Part shown: positions 9,520-18,878 of the stretch, one piece after another
Layout of the letters: every line of letters begins with the position of its first letter
Position numbering within the stretch: position 1 is the first letter of the stretch
DNA from: Brumimicrobium salinarum
Lineage (GTDB): Bacteria > Bacteroidota > Bacteroidia > Flavobacteriales_D > Crocinitomicaceae
Direction: 5' to 3'
Length of the DNA stretch: 64,000 nucleotides
NCBI RefSeq assembly: GCF_002844555.1
Contig: NZ_PJNI01000008.1
Span: forward strand, 154,175 to 218,174
The notes under the pieces: model-generated
What the model was told of the DNA's origin: nothing
What the model saw: the letters and a program-made list of their open reading frames with translations, nothing else
The model's database searches: none
Made by a program: the position numbers and the translations under genes

Positions 9520-9559
9520 TCCCACATTATGAGTGTTGTATTCACTTATTATTGTGGGA
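9520..9559 (+). terminator. Hairpin between zapA and rny
   Basis: Outer arms TCCCACA and TGTGGGA and inner arms AGTG and CACT form an interrupted stem, followed by ATTTTTAATTTT. It lies 18 bases before the rny start and could attenuate read-through or protect the rny 5' end. Confidence 0.45.
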
Positions 9560-9577
9560 TTTTTAATTTTAATAAAT

Positions 9578-11110
9578 ATGGAGATGATTATAGGTTCAGG
9601 TATAGGTTTAATCGTTGGGGTTATACTTGCTTTAATAGTGCAGAATGTGCTGCTCAAGAAACGAAAAGAGCAGATTTTAAAAGAAGCCGAGAATGAAGGT
9701 GAGTCAATTAAAAAAGATAAAATCATTCAGGCCAAAGAGAAGTTTTTACACTTAAAAGAAAATCACGAAAAGAAAATCAAAGATCGTGAACGCAAACTTC
9801 AGTCAGCTGAAGACAGAACAAAAGCAAAAGAGAAAAACTTGTCGAAGAAAATCGAAGAAATCAATCGTAAGGAAAAGTCAATAGATGGTAAAAGAAAAAC
9901 ACTAGATGAAAAAATCCAACTTAACTTGACAAAACAGGAAGAGTTGGAGAAGATACAAGATCGTCGTGTTTTAGAGCTTTCTAAAATTTCTGGAATGGAC
10001 GTTGAAGAAGCGAAAAAACAATTGATGGAGGCTTTAAAAGACGAGGCCAGAACAGATGCAATGGCTCACATAAAAGATATTGTAGAAGAAGCGAAATTAA
10101 ATGCTAATCGCGAAGCTAAAAAAATTATCATTCAGTCTATTCAACGTGTTGCGCATGAGCAAACTGTTGAAAATGCAGTTTCTGTATTCAATATTGATTC
10201 GGATGAAGTTAAAGGAAGGATAATTGGTCGTGAAGGTCGAAATATCCGTGCCTTAGAATCGGCAACAGGTGTGGAAATTGTTGTTGATGATACGCCAGAA
10301 GCGATTTTATTGTCATGTTTTGATCCTGTAAGAAGAGAAATCGCTCGTTTGTCAATGCACCAATTGGTTTCTGATGGAAGAATTCATCCAGCCCGAATTG
10401 AGGAGGTTGTTGCTAAAACTAAAAAATCGCTCGATGAAGAAATTGCCGAAACAGGAAGAAGAACTTGTATTGATTTAGGAATACATGGATTACACCCGAA
10501 TTTATTAAAAATGGTGGGTAGGATGAAATACCGTTCTTCATACGGTCAGAACTTATTACAACACAGTAGAGAGGTAGCTAATATCTGTGCGATAATGGCG
10601 TCGGAATTAGGATTGAATGTCAAATTAGCAAAACGAGCAGGGTTACTGCACGATATTGGTAAAGTACCAGAAGATGAGCCTGAATTGCCGCACGCAATTT
10701 TAGGGATGAAGATTGCAGAGAAATTTGGAGAAAAGCCAGATGTTTGTAATGCAATTGGTGCTCACCATGATGAAATTGAAATGAATACCATGATCTCTCC
10801 ACTTGTTCAAGTAGCTGATGCTATTTCTGGTGCAAGACCTGGTGCGAGACGTGAAGTGGTTGAATCTTATATAAATAGAATTAAAGAATTAGAAAATCAT
10901 GCGCTTTCTTATGATGGTGTAATTAAAGCCTATGCCATTCAAGCAGGTAGAGAATTACGTGTGATGGTTGAAAGTGAAAAGGTTTCGGATTTAAAAGCTG
11001 ATGAACTTTCATTTGCTATCTCACAAAAGATTCAAACCGAAATGACTTATCCTGGTCAGGTTAAAGTAACTCTTATTCGAGAGCGTAGATCAGTGAATTA
11101 CGCGAAGTAA
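9578..11110 (+). CDS. rny: Ribonuclease Y
   Basis: A 510-residue membrane-anchored endoribonuclease that starts mRNA decay. It has an N-terminal transmembrane helix (about residues 2-24), a long charged coiled coil (about 25-150), a KH RNA-binding domain containing [15 protein letters not shown] (about 215) and an HD domain with LLHDIGK (about 355) and AHHDEIE. The open frame runs upstream to a TTG at 9533, but ATG 9578 (MEMIIGSG) gives the normal family N-terminus. Confidence 0.96.
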   Translation: MEMIIGSGIGLIVGVILALIVQNVLLKKRKEQILKEAENEGESIKKDKIIQAKEKFLHLKENHEKKIKDRERKLQSAEDRTKAKEKNLSKKIEEINRKEKSIDGKRKTLDEKIQLNLTKQEELEKIQDRRVLELSKISGMDVEEAKKQLMEALKDEARTDAMAHIKDIVEEAKLNANREAKKIIIQSIQRVAHEQTVENAVSVFNIDSDEVKGRIIGREGRNIRALESATGVEIVVDDTPEAILLSCFDPVRREIARLSMHQLVSDGRIHPARIEEVVAKTKKSLDEEIAETGRRTCIDLGIHGLHPNLLKMVGRMKYRSSYGQNLLQHSREVANICAIMASELGLNVKLAKRAGLLHDIGKVPEDEPELPHAILGMKIAEKFGEKPDVCNAIGAHHDEIEMNTMISPLVQVADAISGARPGARREVVESYINRIKELENHALSYDGVIKAYAIQAGRELRVMVESEKVSDLKADELSFAISQKIQTEMTYPGQVKVTLIRERRSVNYAK

Positions 11111-11177
11111 TGTAATCATTTACTTCTCTAATAAAGAAGCGAATTGTCCTTTGGACAAGATTTAATGAGTATTTCAA

Positions 11178-11217
11178 AACCTCTTTTCTAGGTAACCGGA
11201 AAAGAGGTTTTTTTTTG
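11178..11217 (+). terminator. Rho-independent terminator of the zapA-rny unit
   Basis: An 11-bp stem, AACCTCTTTTC paired with GAAAAGAGGTT, has a 10-nt loop and is followed by an uninterrupted run of T. Confidence 0.9.
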
Positions 11218-11620
11218 AACAATACTGTGTGCTTATGTATTTTCTCACCAATGGCTTGGAGGGATAGGAAGACTAGTTTATTTCTGTAATTCTACCATTA
11301 TTTAAACATTTATGCCTTTTAACCCGGATTATTCATGCATTTAATTTTAAATCTATTCTAGGCACAAGACCTAAAGTAATATATGTATATTTCGCGGGGC
11401 TTGTAACGACGAATAGATCAAAATTAAATCAAAATCTTACAAATACACAAATACCCAAAATTGGGTTTCTCAAATTTTACAGGAAATACAGTTAAAATAC
11501 TGACTTACAAATGTTGATATTCTTAAACTTTAAGATTGGTGAATAATTCGGGTTAATTGTATTATTTTTGAATTAGACAGTTGTATGTAGTAAATTGCGG
11601 ATGATTAATGCAAATAGAAT
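11218..11620. other. Intergenic region before the T9SS cargo gene
   Basis: About 400 AT-rich bases without a gene. A small palindrome, ACCCAAAATTGGGT, lies at 11453-11466. A -7 box, TATTTTTG, lies at 11563-11570 and probably serves the gene at 11621. I see nothing else. Confidence 0.55.
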
Positions 11621-13480
11621 ATGAGATATTTTCAAATAATTTTAGTTTTTGTCGTGATTTCAAGCTTGTCAGAAGTACAAGCTCAAGAAGATAAAAAGTA
11701 CGTTAAAAAGCAAGGTAAATACTTAGGCTTATCCAAACCATTAACAGAACTGCCTCAAATTTTTGACGAACAATCAACTGTTTATTATAATGACGAAGCA
11801 AAGGTGAGGGAAAATAGGGTTCGCCCCGAATATGTTGACTCTACGGCTTTACCTAAAAAGTTTGACCCACTAGTTTCTTTTAATTTTCAAAAATCATTAG
11901 GTTCAGCCGAACGCTCAAGAGGTGAGATTCAGATACTTCAAAATTTTGAGGGTATGCGTGGGGCTTTTCCTCCAGATCCTTCTGGTGCTGTGAGTGATCA
12001 ATATTATGTTCAAGCAGTTAATACTGTATATCGCGTATATGATTTGAATGGAAATCCATTAACAGGCATTATTCAATTAAAAGATTTATGGCCAGGCTCT
12101 AGAAATTCAGGAGATCCGATTGTTTTGTACGACCGACATGCTGAACGATTTATGGTGACCCAATTTCAAACGGGATCAAATGAGATTTTAATTGCAATTT
12201 CAAAAACAGCAGACCCAACTGGAGCTTATCATCTTTATTCATTTTCTTTTTCAAGTTTTCCTGATTATCCAAAGTATTCTATTTGGTCAGATGGGTATTA
12301 TATGACCTCAAATACTGTTGGAAAAGGTGTTGTAGCATTTGAACGAGATAAAATGTTAGTAGGTGATACCAGTGCGTCGCTCATCAAAATGGATTTACCT
12401 AATTTTGCCACACAATACGGCTTTAATAGTGTGCTGCCTGCTGATGCTGATGGAGATTTGCCGCCTTATGGAACACCAATCAGTTTATTTCTTTTTCAAG
12501 ATGATTCTTGGAGTAGTTTCATTACAAATGATCATATAAAGGTACTAAAAATGAATATTGATTGGAATGTGCCATCAAATTCTGCTATTTTCATTGATCA
12601 GGAAATAAACACAGCTCCATTTAATGCTGTTTTTACTAATTCCTGGAATGATATTGAGCAGAAAGGTACGTCTCAAAAATTAGACGCAATTGCATCAATC
12701 TTTAATTATCGAGCGCAATACTTGAAATGGCCTACTCATAATTCAATTTTATTATGTAATGTCGTTGATATCGATGATCAAAATACAGCTGGAATAAGAT
12801 GGTATGAATTAAGACAAGCTTCAGATACAGATGATTGGACGATTTATCAGCAAGGTACATATGCAATAAATGATGGTAATAGTCGCTTCTTAGGAAGTAT
12901 TGCAATGGACTATAATGGTCATATAGGAATGGGATATTCTGTTTCAGGTCCAACAGAATATCCAGGATTAGCTGCAACAGGTCGGTTCTCAGGAGATGAA
13001 CTTGGAAAGTTTACTTTTTCTGAAACTTGGGCTCAAAAAGGAGAGGCTTTTCAAACAGGAGGGAACCGTTATGGTGACTATGCACAAATGACTTTGTCTC
13101 CTGATGGACAAGAGTTTTGGTATACAGGTGAATATATTGCCAAAAACGGAAATTACTTTGCCAGAAAAACAAAAATATTTTCATTTAACTTAAATGAACA
13201 ATTGGATCTTGAAAGTAAAGATATAAAGGCTGAAGCCACATTAACATATATTCAAAATAACGAATGGCTTACTGTTAAAGGAGAAAACATGCCGATAGCT
13301 GAAAAGATGTTTGTTGACTTATTCGAAATTAGTGGAAAACATTTGAGTAGGCAAAATACATCATCATTTGAAGGGCAAATTAATGTAGCGTTTAATACTA
13401 CTCAATTATCTCCAGGAATTTACCTTGTTAGGGTTGGAAAGGATAACTTTATGAGAACAATGAAAGTACGCGTAAAATAG
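11621..13480 (+). CDS. T9SS-exported protein, probable beta-propeller
   Basis: A 619-residue secreted protein. The signal peptide spans about residues 1-22, ending VQAQ. The body is beta-rich with blocks such as PPDPSGAVSDQYYVQAVN, SGDPIVLYDRHAERF and NDIEQKGTSQKLDAIAS that suggest a propeller-like repeat. The last 80 residues form a type A T9SS sorting domain (SPGIYLVRVGK, then a basic tail). Function is unknown; the domain routes it across the outer membrane. It is a stand-alone gene with its own promoter. Confidence 0.85.
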   Translation: MRYFQIILVFVVISSLSEVQAQEDKKYVKKQGKYLGLSKPLTELPQIFDEQSTVYYNDEAKVRENRVRPEYVDSTALPKKFDPLVSFNFQKSLGSAERSRGEIQILQNFEGMRGAFPPDPSGAVSDQYYVQAVNTVYRVYDLNGNPLTGIIQLKDLWPGSRNSGDPIVLYDRHAERFMVTQFQTGSNEILIAISKTADPTGAYHLYSFSFSSFPDYPKYSIWSDGYYMTSNTVGKGVVAFERDKMLVGDTSASLIKMDLPNFATQYGFNSVLPADADGDLPPYGTPISLFLFQDDSWSSFITNDHIKVLKMNIDWNVPSNSAIFIDQEINTAPFNAVFTNSWNDIEQKGTSQKLDAIASIFNYRAQYLKWPTHNSILLCNVVDIDDQNTAGIRWYELRQASDTDDWTIYQQGTYAINDGNSRFLGSIAMDYNGHIGMGYSVSGPTEYPGLAATGRFSGDELGKFTFSETWAQKGEAFQTGGNRYGDYAQMTLSPDGQEFWYTGEYIAKNGNYFARKTKIFSFNLNEQLDLESKDIKAEATLTYIQNNEWLTVKGENMPIAEKMFVDLFEISGKHLSRQNTSSFEGQINVAFNTTQLSPGIYLVRVGKDNFMRTMKVRVK

Positions 13481-13500
13481 TTATTGAATGTGTTTCAAGA

Positions 13501-14109
13501 TTAATCACTTTTGCTTTTAATCTTTTCCCATGTTGAATACATTGATTCTTGTTTAGGTCGATCGGCTTCCTCCTCTCTCAATGGATCGCATGGTTTTAGC
13601 GTATCATAACATTCTTGAGGTAGGGCTTGGTAAAGCGCTGTTCCTTTTGTTTTCCAATCAATCATCTCTTGACTCACTTTTTTTATAACCTTTCCAGGAT
13701 TACCAACAACCAAGCTTCTTTTAGGTATATTTGATTTCGCAGGAATAAAACTTAACGCACCAATGATGCACTCTTCTTCAATAACAGTGTCATCCATAAC
13801 TACAGTGTTCATTCCAATCAAAGTATTTCGCCCAATTTCACCACCATGAATGATTGCTCCATGACCAATATGTGCGCTTTCATGCAAAACAACAGTCGTT
13901 CCAGGAAACATGTGAATGGTACAATTCTCTTGAACATTACACCCGTCTTTTATGATAATTTTACCCCAATCACCACGAACAGCAGCTCCTGGACCGATGT
14001 AGACGTTTTTTCCGATGATCACATTACCAGTTACCGTAGCATTTTCATGTACAAAGCTTGATGGGTGGATAACTGGTTTGAAACCATTAAATTCAAAAAT
14101 ATTTGCCAT
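13501..14109 (-). CDS. Gamma-carbonic-anhydrase/PaaY-like hexapeptide-repeat protein
   Basis: A 202-residue left-handed beta-helix protein. Isoleucine-rich hexapeptide repeats run from about residue 15 to 140, with the metal-ligand pattern NVQENCTIHMFPG and HIGHGAIIHGGEIG found in gamma-class carbonic anhydrase-like proteins. The length and the C-terminal extension resemble PaaY (phenylacetate degradation thioesterase/CA-like). No paa genes are nearby, so the physiological role is open. It converges with the upstream T9SS cargo gene and diverges from tag. Confidence 0.85.
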   Translation of the reverse strand: MANIFEFNGFKPVIHPSSFVHENATVTGNVIIGKNVYIGPGAAVRGDWGKIIIKDGCNVQENCTIHMFPGTTVVLHESAHIGHGAIIHGGEIGRNTLIGMNTVVMDDTVIEEECIIGALSFIPAKSNIPKRSLVVGNPGKVIKKVSQEMIDWKTKGTALYQALPQECYDTLKPCDPLREEEADRPKQESMYSTWEKIKSKSD

Positions 14110-14161
14110 TTTTTAACTGTTTATTACAACTTTTTAGTGTTTATCTTCGTTATATAAAACG

Positions 14162-14707
14162 ATGAGCTATTGCGAATTTACAAAAGATTTAAAACAAAAT
14201 CATTTAGATAAAAAATATCATGATTTTTATTACGGATATCCTGTTGAATCTGATGATGAATTGTTTGGTAGATTGATTTTAGAAATTAACCAAGCTGGAT
14301 TAAATTGGTCTTTGATATTGAATAAAGAAGAAAACTTCAGAAAAGCTTTTGATAATTTTAGTATTGCTAGTGTTGCACAGTTTGATGAACAAAAAATTAC
14401 CGAGTTGATGAACAACAAAGGTATCATCAGAAATAGAAGGAAAATTGAAGCAGTTATTTTTAATGCTAAAAAAATACTTATTATTCAAGAAAAATTTGGT
14501 AGCTTTAATAATTGGTTAACACAATATGTTGGTTTTTCATTGAAAGAATGGACCAAGTTGTTTAAGAAAAATTTTAAATTTACAGGGGAGAAAATTGTTG
14601 AAGAGTTTTTAATGAGTACAGGATATGTTAAAGGTGCCCACGATAAAAATTGTCCTGTATACGATGAAATATTAAAATGTAACCCACAATGGAAAAGAAA
14701 CGCATAA
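14162..14707 (+). CDS. tag: DNA-3-methyladenine glycosylase I
   Basis: A 181-residue base-excision enzyme that removes 3-methyladenine from alkylated DNA. Family blocks are GLNWSLILNKEENFRKAF and the helix-hairpin region. The structural zinc site appears intact: Cys4 and His20 at the N-terminus pair with His160 and Cys164 (AHDKNC), the same H-x3-C spacing as E. coli Tag. Its 3' end overlaps the next gene by 19 bases. Confidence 0.88.
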   Translation: MSYCEFTKDLKQNHLDKKYHDFYYGYPVESDDELFGRLILEINQAGLNWSLILNKEENFRKAFDNFSIASVAQFDEQKITELMNNKGIIRNRRKIEAVIFNAKKILIIQEKFGSFNNWLTQYVGFSLKEWTKLFKKNFKFTGEKIVEEFLMSTGYVKGAHDKNCPVYDEILKCNPQWKRNA

Positions 14708-15369
14708 AAACACTTTTAATTTTAATTTTTGGATTTTTATCAACCCAAACAATCGCACAACATTCTATAGGTGGTGGTGTGAGTTCGTTTCATGGATTAA
14801 ATTTGCCTATTGATCGGATTGGGATTAATGTATTTGCTGAAATTCCGCGATCACCAAATAATACCTTCTTTATTCGTGGTGCCTATATGTTTCCACATAA
14901 GAATCAAAGAATTGATCAGGTATCCGCAAAGCCAGGAATAACACCAAGTATAGCTGATGCAAAATTGATAACTAAAACCTCTTATTTTGCTGTTGATGGT
15001 GGTTCTCGATTATACTTCTTTAACGAATATGATATAGGATTAGGCTTTTTTGCTGGTGGACATTTAAAAGGAATTTTAAGTTCTTATGGATCGAAATATA
15101 GAATGGATTCAGGATTAGATATAGATGATTATCAGACAAGCACTTATCCACCGCAAGACTTGAATAGTTCAGATGCGCAATATTCTTTATTGTTTGCTTT
15201 CGGTGGAACAATAGGAGCAAAGTATCAACTTCCAATGGGGGGGGCATTGATGTTTGATATAGGATTAGATGTTATTTCTAGACTTTATGACCCAGCACTT
15301 ATTTTAGGAAATGAAATATCACCCATTTCTTTCTCATTTAACTTAGGCTATCGATTTGACTTCTATTAA
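14689..15369 (+). CDS. Outer-membrane beta-barrel protein
   Basis: A 226-residue protein with a cleavable signal (about residues 1-23, ending TIAQ). The remainder is rich in alternating aromatic and glycine strands, for example YFAVDGGSRLYFF, and ends in aromatic YRFDFY, as outer-membrane barrels do. Its ATG lies within the end of tag, so it is probably translationally coupled to it. The link to DNA repair is probably only positional. Function is unknown. Confidence 0.7.
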   Translation: MEKKRIKTLLILIFGFLSTQTIAQHSIGGGVSSFHGLNLPIDRIGINVFAEIPRSPNNTFFIRGAYMFPHKNQRIDQVSAKPGITPSIADAKLITKTSYFAVDGGSRLYFFNEYDIGLGFFAGGHLKGILSSYGSKYRMDSGLDIDDYQTSTYPPQDLNSSDAQYSLLFAFGGTIGAKYQLPMGGALMFDIGLDVISRLYDPALILGNEISPISFSFNLGYRFDFY

Positions 15370-15381
15370 CTTGAAAAGCGC

Positions 15382-16191
15382 ATGGTAGTTATTGAAAGTG
15401 GAGGTACTAAATCAACATGGTTGTTTAAAAGCTCTTCAGGAGATCTCCAAAAAATAATTTCTGTTGGATTACATCCCCGTGAAATTACACAAGCAAAAAT
15501 CCAAACAATTCAAAAAATAGTACTTGAAAATCATTTGCAGGAGCAATCTGTTTATTTTTATGGTGCAGGTTGTGAAAATAAAACCAATAAACAGATCATA
15601 ATTGATTTTTTTGAGAAGCAACAAATGGTAGTGAGATGTGTTGAGACTGACGTTTTAGCAGCGTGTATATCACACCTAGGACGCGATAGGGGCGTGGTTG
15701 GTGTTTTAGGTACAGGTGCTGTTGCTGCCATGTATAATGGGAAAAAGATAGTCAAGCAAACTTCCGGACTGGGGTACATATTAGGTGATGAAGGCAGCGG
15801 ATTTGATATTGGTAAACGATTATTACAACATTATTTCCACAGGAAACTTCCAGAAGTAATTAATTTAAATATTGAAAATTATTTTAATAATGAATCTATT
15901 CTGGCTTGTATATATGGAAAAGAAGGACGTATGCAAATTGCTGGATTAACAAAGGTTGTAGCACAGTTTTCTGATCATTCTTTAATGAAAGACATATTGA
16001 GGGATGCTTTTAATGATTTTTGTAAGGAAGCTTTAACATCACTTGGAAAAGATTATCCTATTCATTTTGTAGGTAGTGTTGCTTACTATTTTAAATCTGA
16101 TCTTTTTAAATGCCTTAAAACAAATGGTTACCAACCTGGAAACGTTCATATAGAAGCAGTTCATAAACTTTATGATTTTTTATCTGAATAA
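15382..16191 (+). CDS. BadF/BadG/BcrA/BcrD-type ATPase, N-acetylglucosamine kinase-like
   Basis: A 269-residue ASKHA-fold protein. It has the phosphate-1 motif ESGGTKSTWLF (about 4), a connecting block VVGVLGTGAVAAMY (about 110) and the adenosine-region GDEGSGFDIGKRLL (about 134). Related proteins phosphorylate GlcNAc and similar amino sugars. It is 12 bases after the barrel gene. Substrate is not proven by sequence. Confidence 0.85.
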   Translation: MVVIESGGTKSTWLFKSSSGDLQKIISVGLHPREITQAKIQTIQKIVLENHLQEQSVYFYGAGCENKTNKQIIIDFFEKQQMVVRCVETDVLAACISHLGRDRGVVGVLGTGAVAAMYNGKKIVKQTSGLGYILGDEGSGFDIGKRLLQHYFHRKLPEVINLNIENYFNNESILACIYGKEGRMQIAGLTKVVAQFSDHSLMKDILRDAFNDFCKEALTSLGKDYPIHFVGSVAYYFKSDLFKCLKTNGYQPGNVHIEAVHKLYDFLSE

Positions 16192-16309
16192 ATAGTTGTT
16201 TTATCATCATTTAGTTTGTGTTTATCTAGTAGTTAATAGACTTTTAGTCAAAGAGTTTTTATAATTATAAAATTTTCCTCATATTGGTAGTTTTTACAGC
16301 AGATATTAG

Positions 16310-16711
16310 ATGGAAATATTAGAAAAAAGTTCAACACCGGTAACTCCCCATATTAATTTTAACCCAAAAACTGGAGTTATGTTGATTCAAGGTCGAGCAA
16401 TTCCACAAAATGCGGAAGAGTTTTGGGGACCTGTTTTAAAATGGTTTTACGCTTATTCGATTGCTCCTCAATCGAATACCAAGCTTGTTTTTAATATGGA
16501 GTATTACAACAATTCAAGTTCTCGCCAAATTCTTTTTTTACTGCATAAATTAAATGAACTTAAGGAACAAGGCTACAACGCATCTGTGTTGTGGAAATAT
16601 ACTACAGAAGATAAAGAGATGAAAGAAGCAGGCTATGATTTTTCCTGTATGGTAGAAGTTCCTTTTGAATTTGAGGTTGTAAATGTTGAAAAAGATGAGA
16701 TTTATAAATAG
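16310..16711 (+). CDS. SiaC-family (DUF1987) regulatory phosphoprotein
   Basis: A 133-residue single-domain protein with the DUF1987 blocks FNPKTGVMLIQGRAIPQNA, FWGPVLKWFYAY, a serine-rich NNSSSRQILFLL region corresponding to the phosphorylated site of SiaC, and FEFEVV. In Pseudomonas the SiaC phosphorylation state controls a diguanylate cyclase. No SiaA/B/D partners lie nearby, so its partners are elsewhere or differ. Confidence 0.82.
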   Translation: MEILEKSSTPVTPHINFNPKTGVMLIQGRAIPQNAEEFWGPVLKWFYAYSIAPQSNTKLVFNMEYYNNSSSRQILFLLHKLNELKEQGYNASVLWKYTTEDKEMKEAGYDFSCMVEVPFEFEVVNVEKDEIYK

Positions 16712-17308
16712 CTCAATGATTGTAATATGTTCAGGAACAATTAATGTATAACTGTTGTCCTTATTGGTGAAGTAATTCTGTTCAACAAAACTATACTTAA
16801 TTCACCCCTAAAATTGAATCCGAGGCACTATAAAATTTCACTTAAGTAATCGATTTAAAGCACTCAATCCAATCTGCACTGGTATAATATGAATTCTTAT
16901 ATACTTGAAATTGATTTGTTTCGAGAGAGGGTATTATGTGTTTCTAATATTGAATTATGCTGATATAGAGCTAAAATAGGTCTATACGTTAGATATTCTT
17001 TTTTCTTATATAACTGTCCATTGATTTGTTGATAGATATAAATATGTGGATTTTGGGGCATAGAGAGTGTTAAAGGTTAATGTCTTATGAGGAAATACAT
17101 TTCAGATGTTTCAAAAGAATCTTTAAGAGCCTATTATTGGATTTAAGTTGGATTTAATTAATCAAAAAAAACTAAGCTTCCGACCTATGTAAACCTAATG
17201 TAAACCCAAATAATTTTAGGTATTATACATTTTTAATAATATTTGTCAAGGAAATTCATTTTTGGTTTTGAAACAAATGTTAAAAGTCTATTACTTAAAA
17301 AAAACAAT
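16712..17308. other. Long intergenic region before the SUMF1-like cassette
   Basis: Nearly 600 AT-rich bases with no convincing frame. The notable element is a pair of 11-bp direct repeats, ATGTAAACCTA and ATGTAAACCCA, at 17187-17208, about one helical turn apart and 100 bases before the next gene, which could be an operator. A weak -7-like AATATTTG lies near 17240. Confidence 0.5.
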
Positions 17309-18853
17309 ATGAAAATTAAACTATTTTTAATATTAGTCCAAATAATCTTATCTGGATTGTCACTTGCGAATAACTTAAAAATAAATAATGTCACACGTCC
17401 TTCCAATGACAAAGTTTCCTTTGATTTGCAGTGGGATAATAGTTGGAATTTTAATGGTTTGTCAAGTACAGCAGAAAACTGGGATGCAGTTTGGGTGTTT
17501 GTGAAAGTTCAAGATTGTAATTCTGATTTTAAGACATGGGAACACGGTGATTTAAGCACCAATTCTTCAGATCATGTTGCTTCTGGTGGAATATTAACAG
17601 TTGATGCCGTTTCAGATGGAAAAGGTGTTTTTATAAAAAGACAAAGTAGAGGTGTTGGAAATATTTCCTCTACCAGCATTACCTTAACGTTTCAAACTGC
17701 TTACAACCCAAGTAACATTAGCCTAGAAGTATTCGGAATAGAGATGGTCTCTGTGCTAGATGGCGCATTTGAAGTTGGAGGAACTTCCGGTTCTTATAAT
17801 AGTTTGGATGCTGGAGTAGCTTTTAACAATGGACACACTATTTCAAGTGAAAGTGCGATAAGTGCAGGACTGTTAAAAACAGAGGGTGCACCAAACACCC
17901 CTTCTGAACTTAGTTACAACCCATCCATTCCTGCGAATTTTCCAAAAGGATACAATTTCTTTTATATTATGAAGTATGAAATAACACAGGAACAGTATGT
18001 TAACTTCTTGAACCTTTTGAACTATGCGCAACAGACTGTACGTACCTCTCATCTTCCTAATTCCCCAACGGGAACAAATGGTTTAGCTCCGAATCCAACG
18101 AGTATAATGAATCGGAATGGGGTCCGAATTATTACACCAGGAAATCTTAGTCCAGATAACAAGCCTGCAATTTATGGATGTGACCTCAATAATAATGGTG
18201 TCTTTAACGAAGCGGATGATGGTCAAAATTTGGCTTGTAATTATTTAAGTTGGCCTGATATTCTTGCTTATCTAGATTGGTCTGGACTACGTCCAATGAC
18301 AGAGTTAGAATTTGAAAAAGCTTGTCGTGGTCCCTTACCCGTAGTTACGGATGAATACGCGTGGGGAGCTAAAGAGATCATCCAAACAAGTTCAAATACC
18401 ATATCAGATGCTGGTACAAAAGATGAACTTTCAACCATTGAGGCGACCCCTGTTGATGGCTTAGCCGCAATAAATGGTGATTCTAATAATGATGGTCCTT
18501 TAAGAGTTGGTTTCGCTGCATCCAACATTCCTACAAGAGCCGGAGCTGGAGCTTCTTACTGGAGCTCATTAGACATGACTGGAAACCTATGGGAGCAAAC
18601 TGTTTCAGTAGGCTATGCAAACGGAAACATATCAAGCTTTACTGGGGTATTAGGTGATGGAAAACTTAATAATAGTGGAGACGCCGATCAATCAGGTTGG
18701 AACTTAGATCCTACTTTCAGCATTGTTAGAGGTGGTAGCTACGCATCAGGTGATTTTCAAAGTAGGGTAGGTGATAGGGTTAATATAAACTCGACAACTT
18801 ACAACTTCAATAGAAACCCTGAAGCTGGTGGTCGTGGAGTACGACAATATTAA
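17309..18853 (+). CDS. Secreted SUMF1-like (formylglycine-generating-enzyme fold) protein, non-catalytic
   Basis: A 514-residue secreted protein starting at ATG 17309 (signal peptide to about residue 21). An N-terminal beta-rich domain of about 150 residues (WDAVWVFVKVQDC) precedes a SUMF1/FGE-fold domain with FYIMKYEITQEQYVNFLN, LRPMTELEFEKACRG, MTGNLWEQTV and IVRGGSY, ending GGRGVRQY. The paired copper-binding cysteines of true formylglycine-generating enzymes are absent after GGSY, so a structural or binding role is more likely. No T9SS tail is present. It heads a cassette with the next two genes, and its 3' end overlaps the open frame of the repeat protein. Confidence 0.85.
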   Translation: MKIKLFLILVQIILSGLSLANNLKINNVTRPSNDKVSFDLQWDNSWNFNGLSSTAENWDAVWVFVKVQDCNSDFKTWEHGDLSTNSSDHVASGGILTVDAVSDGKGVFIKRQSRGVGNISSTSITLTFQTAYNPSNISLEVFGIEMVSVLDGAFEVGGTSGSYNSLDAGVAFNNGHTISSESAISAGLLKTEGAPNTPSELSYNPSIPANFPKGYNFFYIMKYEITQEQYVNFLNLLNYAQQTVRTSHLPNSPTGTNGLAPNPTSIMNRNGVRIITPGNLSPDNKPAIYGCDLNNNGVFNEADDGQNLACNYLSWPDILAYLDWSGLRPMTELEFEKACRGPLPVVTDEYAWGAKEIIQTSSNTISDAGTKDELSTIEATPVDGLAAINGDSNNDGPLRVGFAASNIPTRAGAGASYWSSLDMTGNLWEQTVSVGYANGNISSFTGVLGDGKLNNSGDADQSGWNLDPTFSIVRGGSYASGDFQSRVGDRVNINSTTYNFNRNPEAGGRGVRQY

Positions 18854-18878
18854 TTCTATTTATATAGTCAGGTATCAA

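Noticed and set aside
9490..9577. 6S RNA next to zapA
   Set aside because: The gap is too short, and the hairpin there lacks the long double-stranded 6S shape.
14689..15369. Functional link between the barrel protein and tag
   Set aside because: The overlap shows only translational coupling; nothing in either sequence links DNA repair with an outer-membrane protein.
17309..18853. Active formylglycine-generating enzyme
   Set aside because: The copper-binding cysteine pair after GGS(Y/W) is missing, so catalytic activity is not supported.
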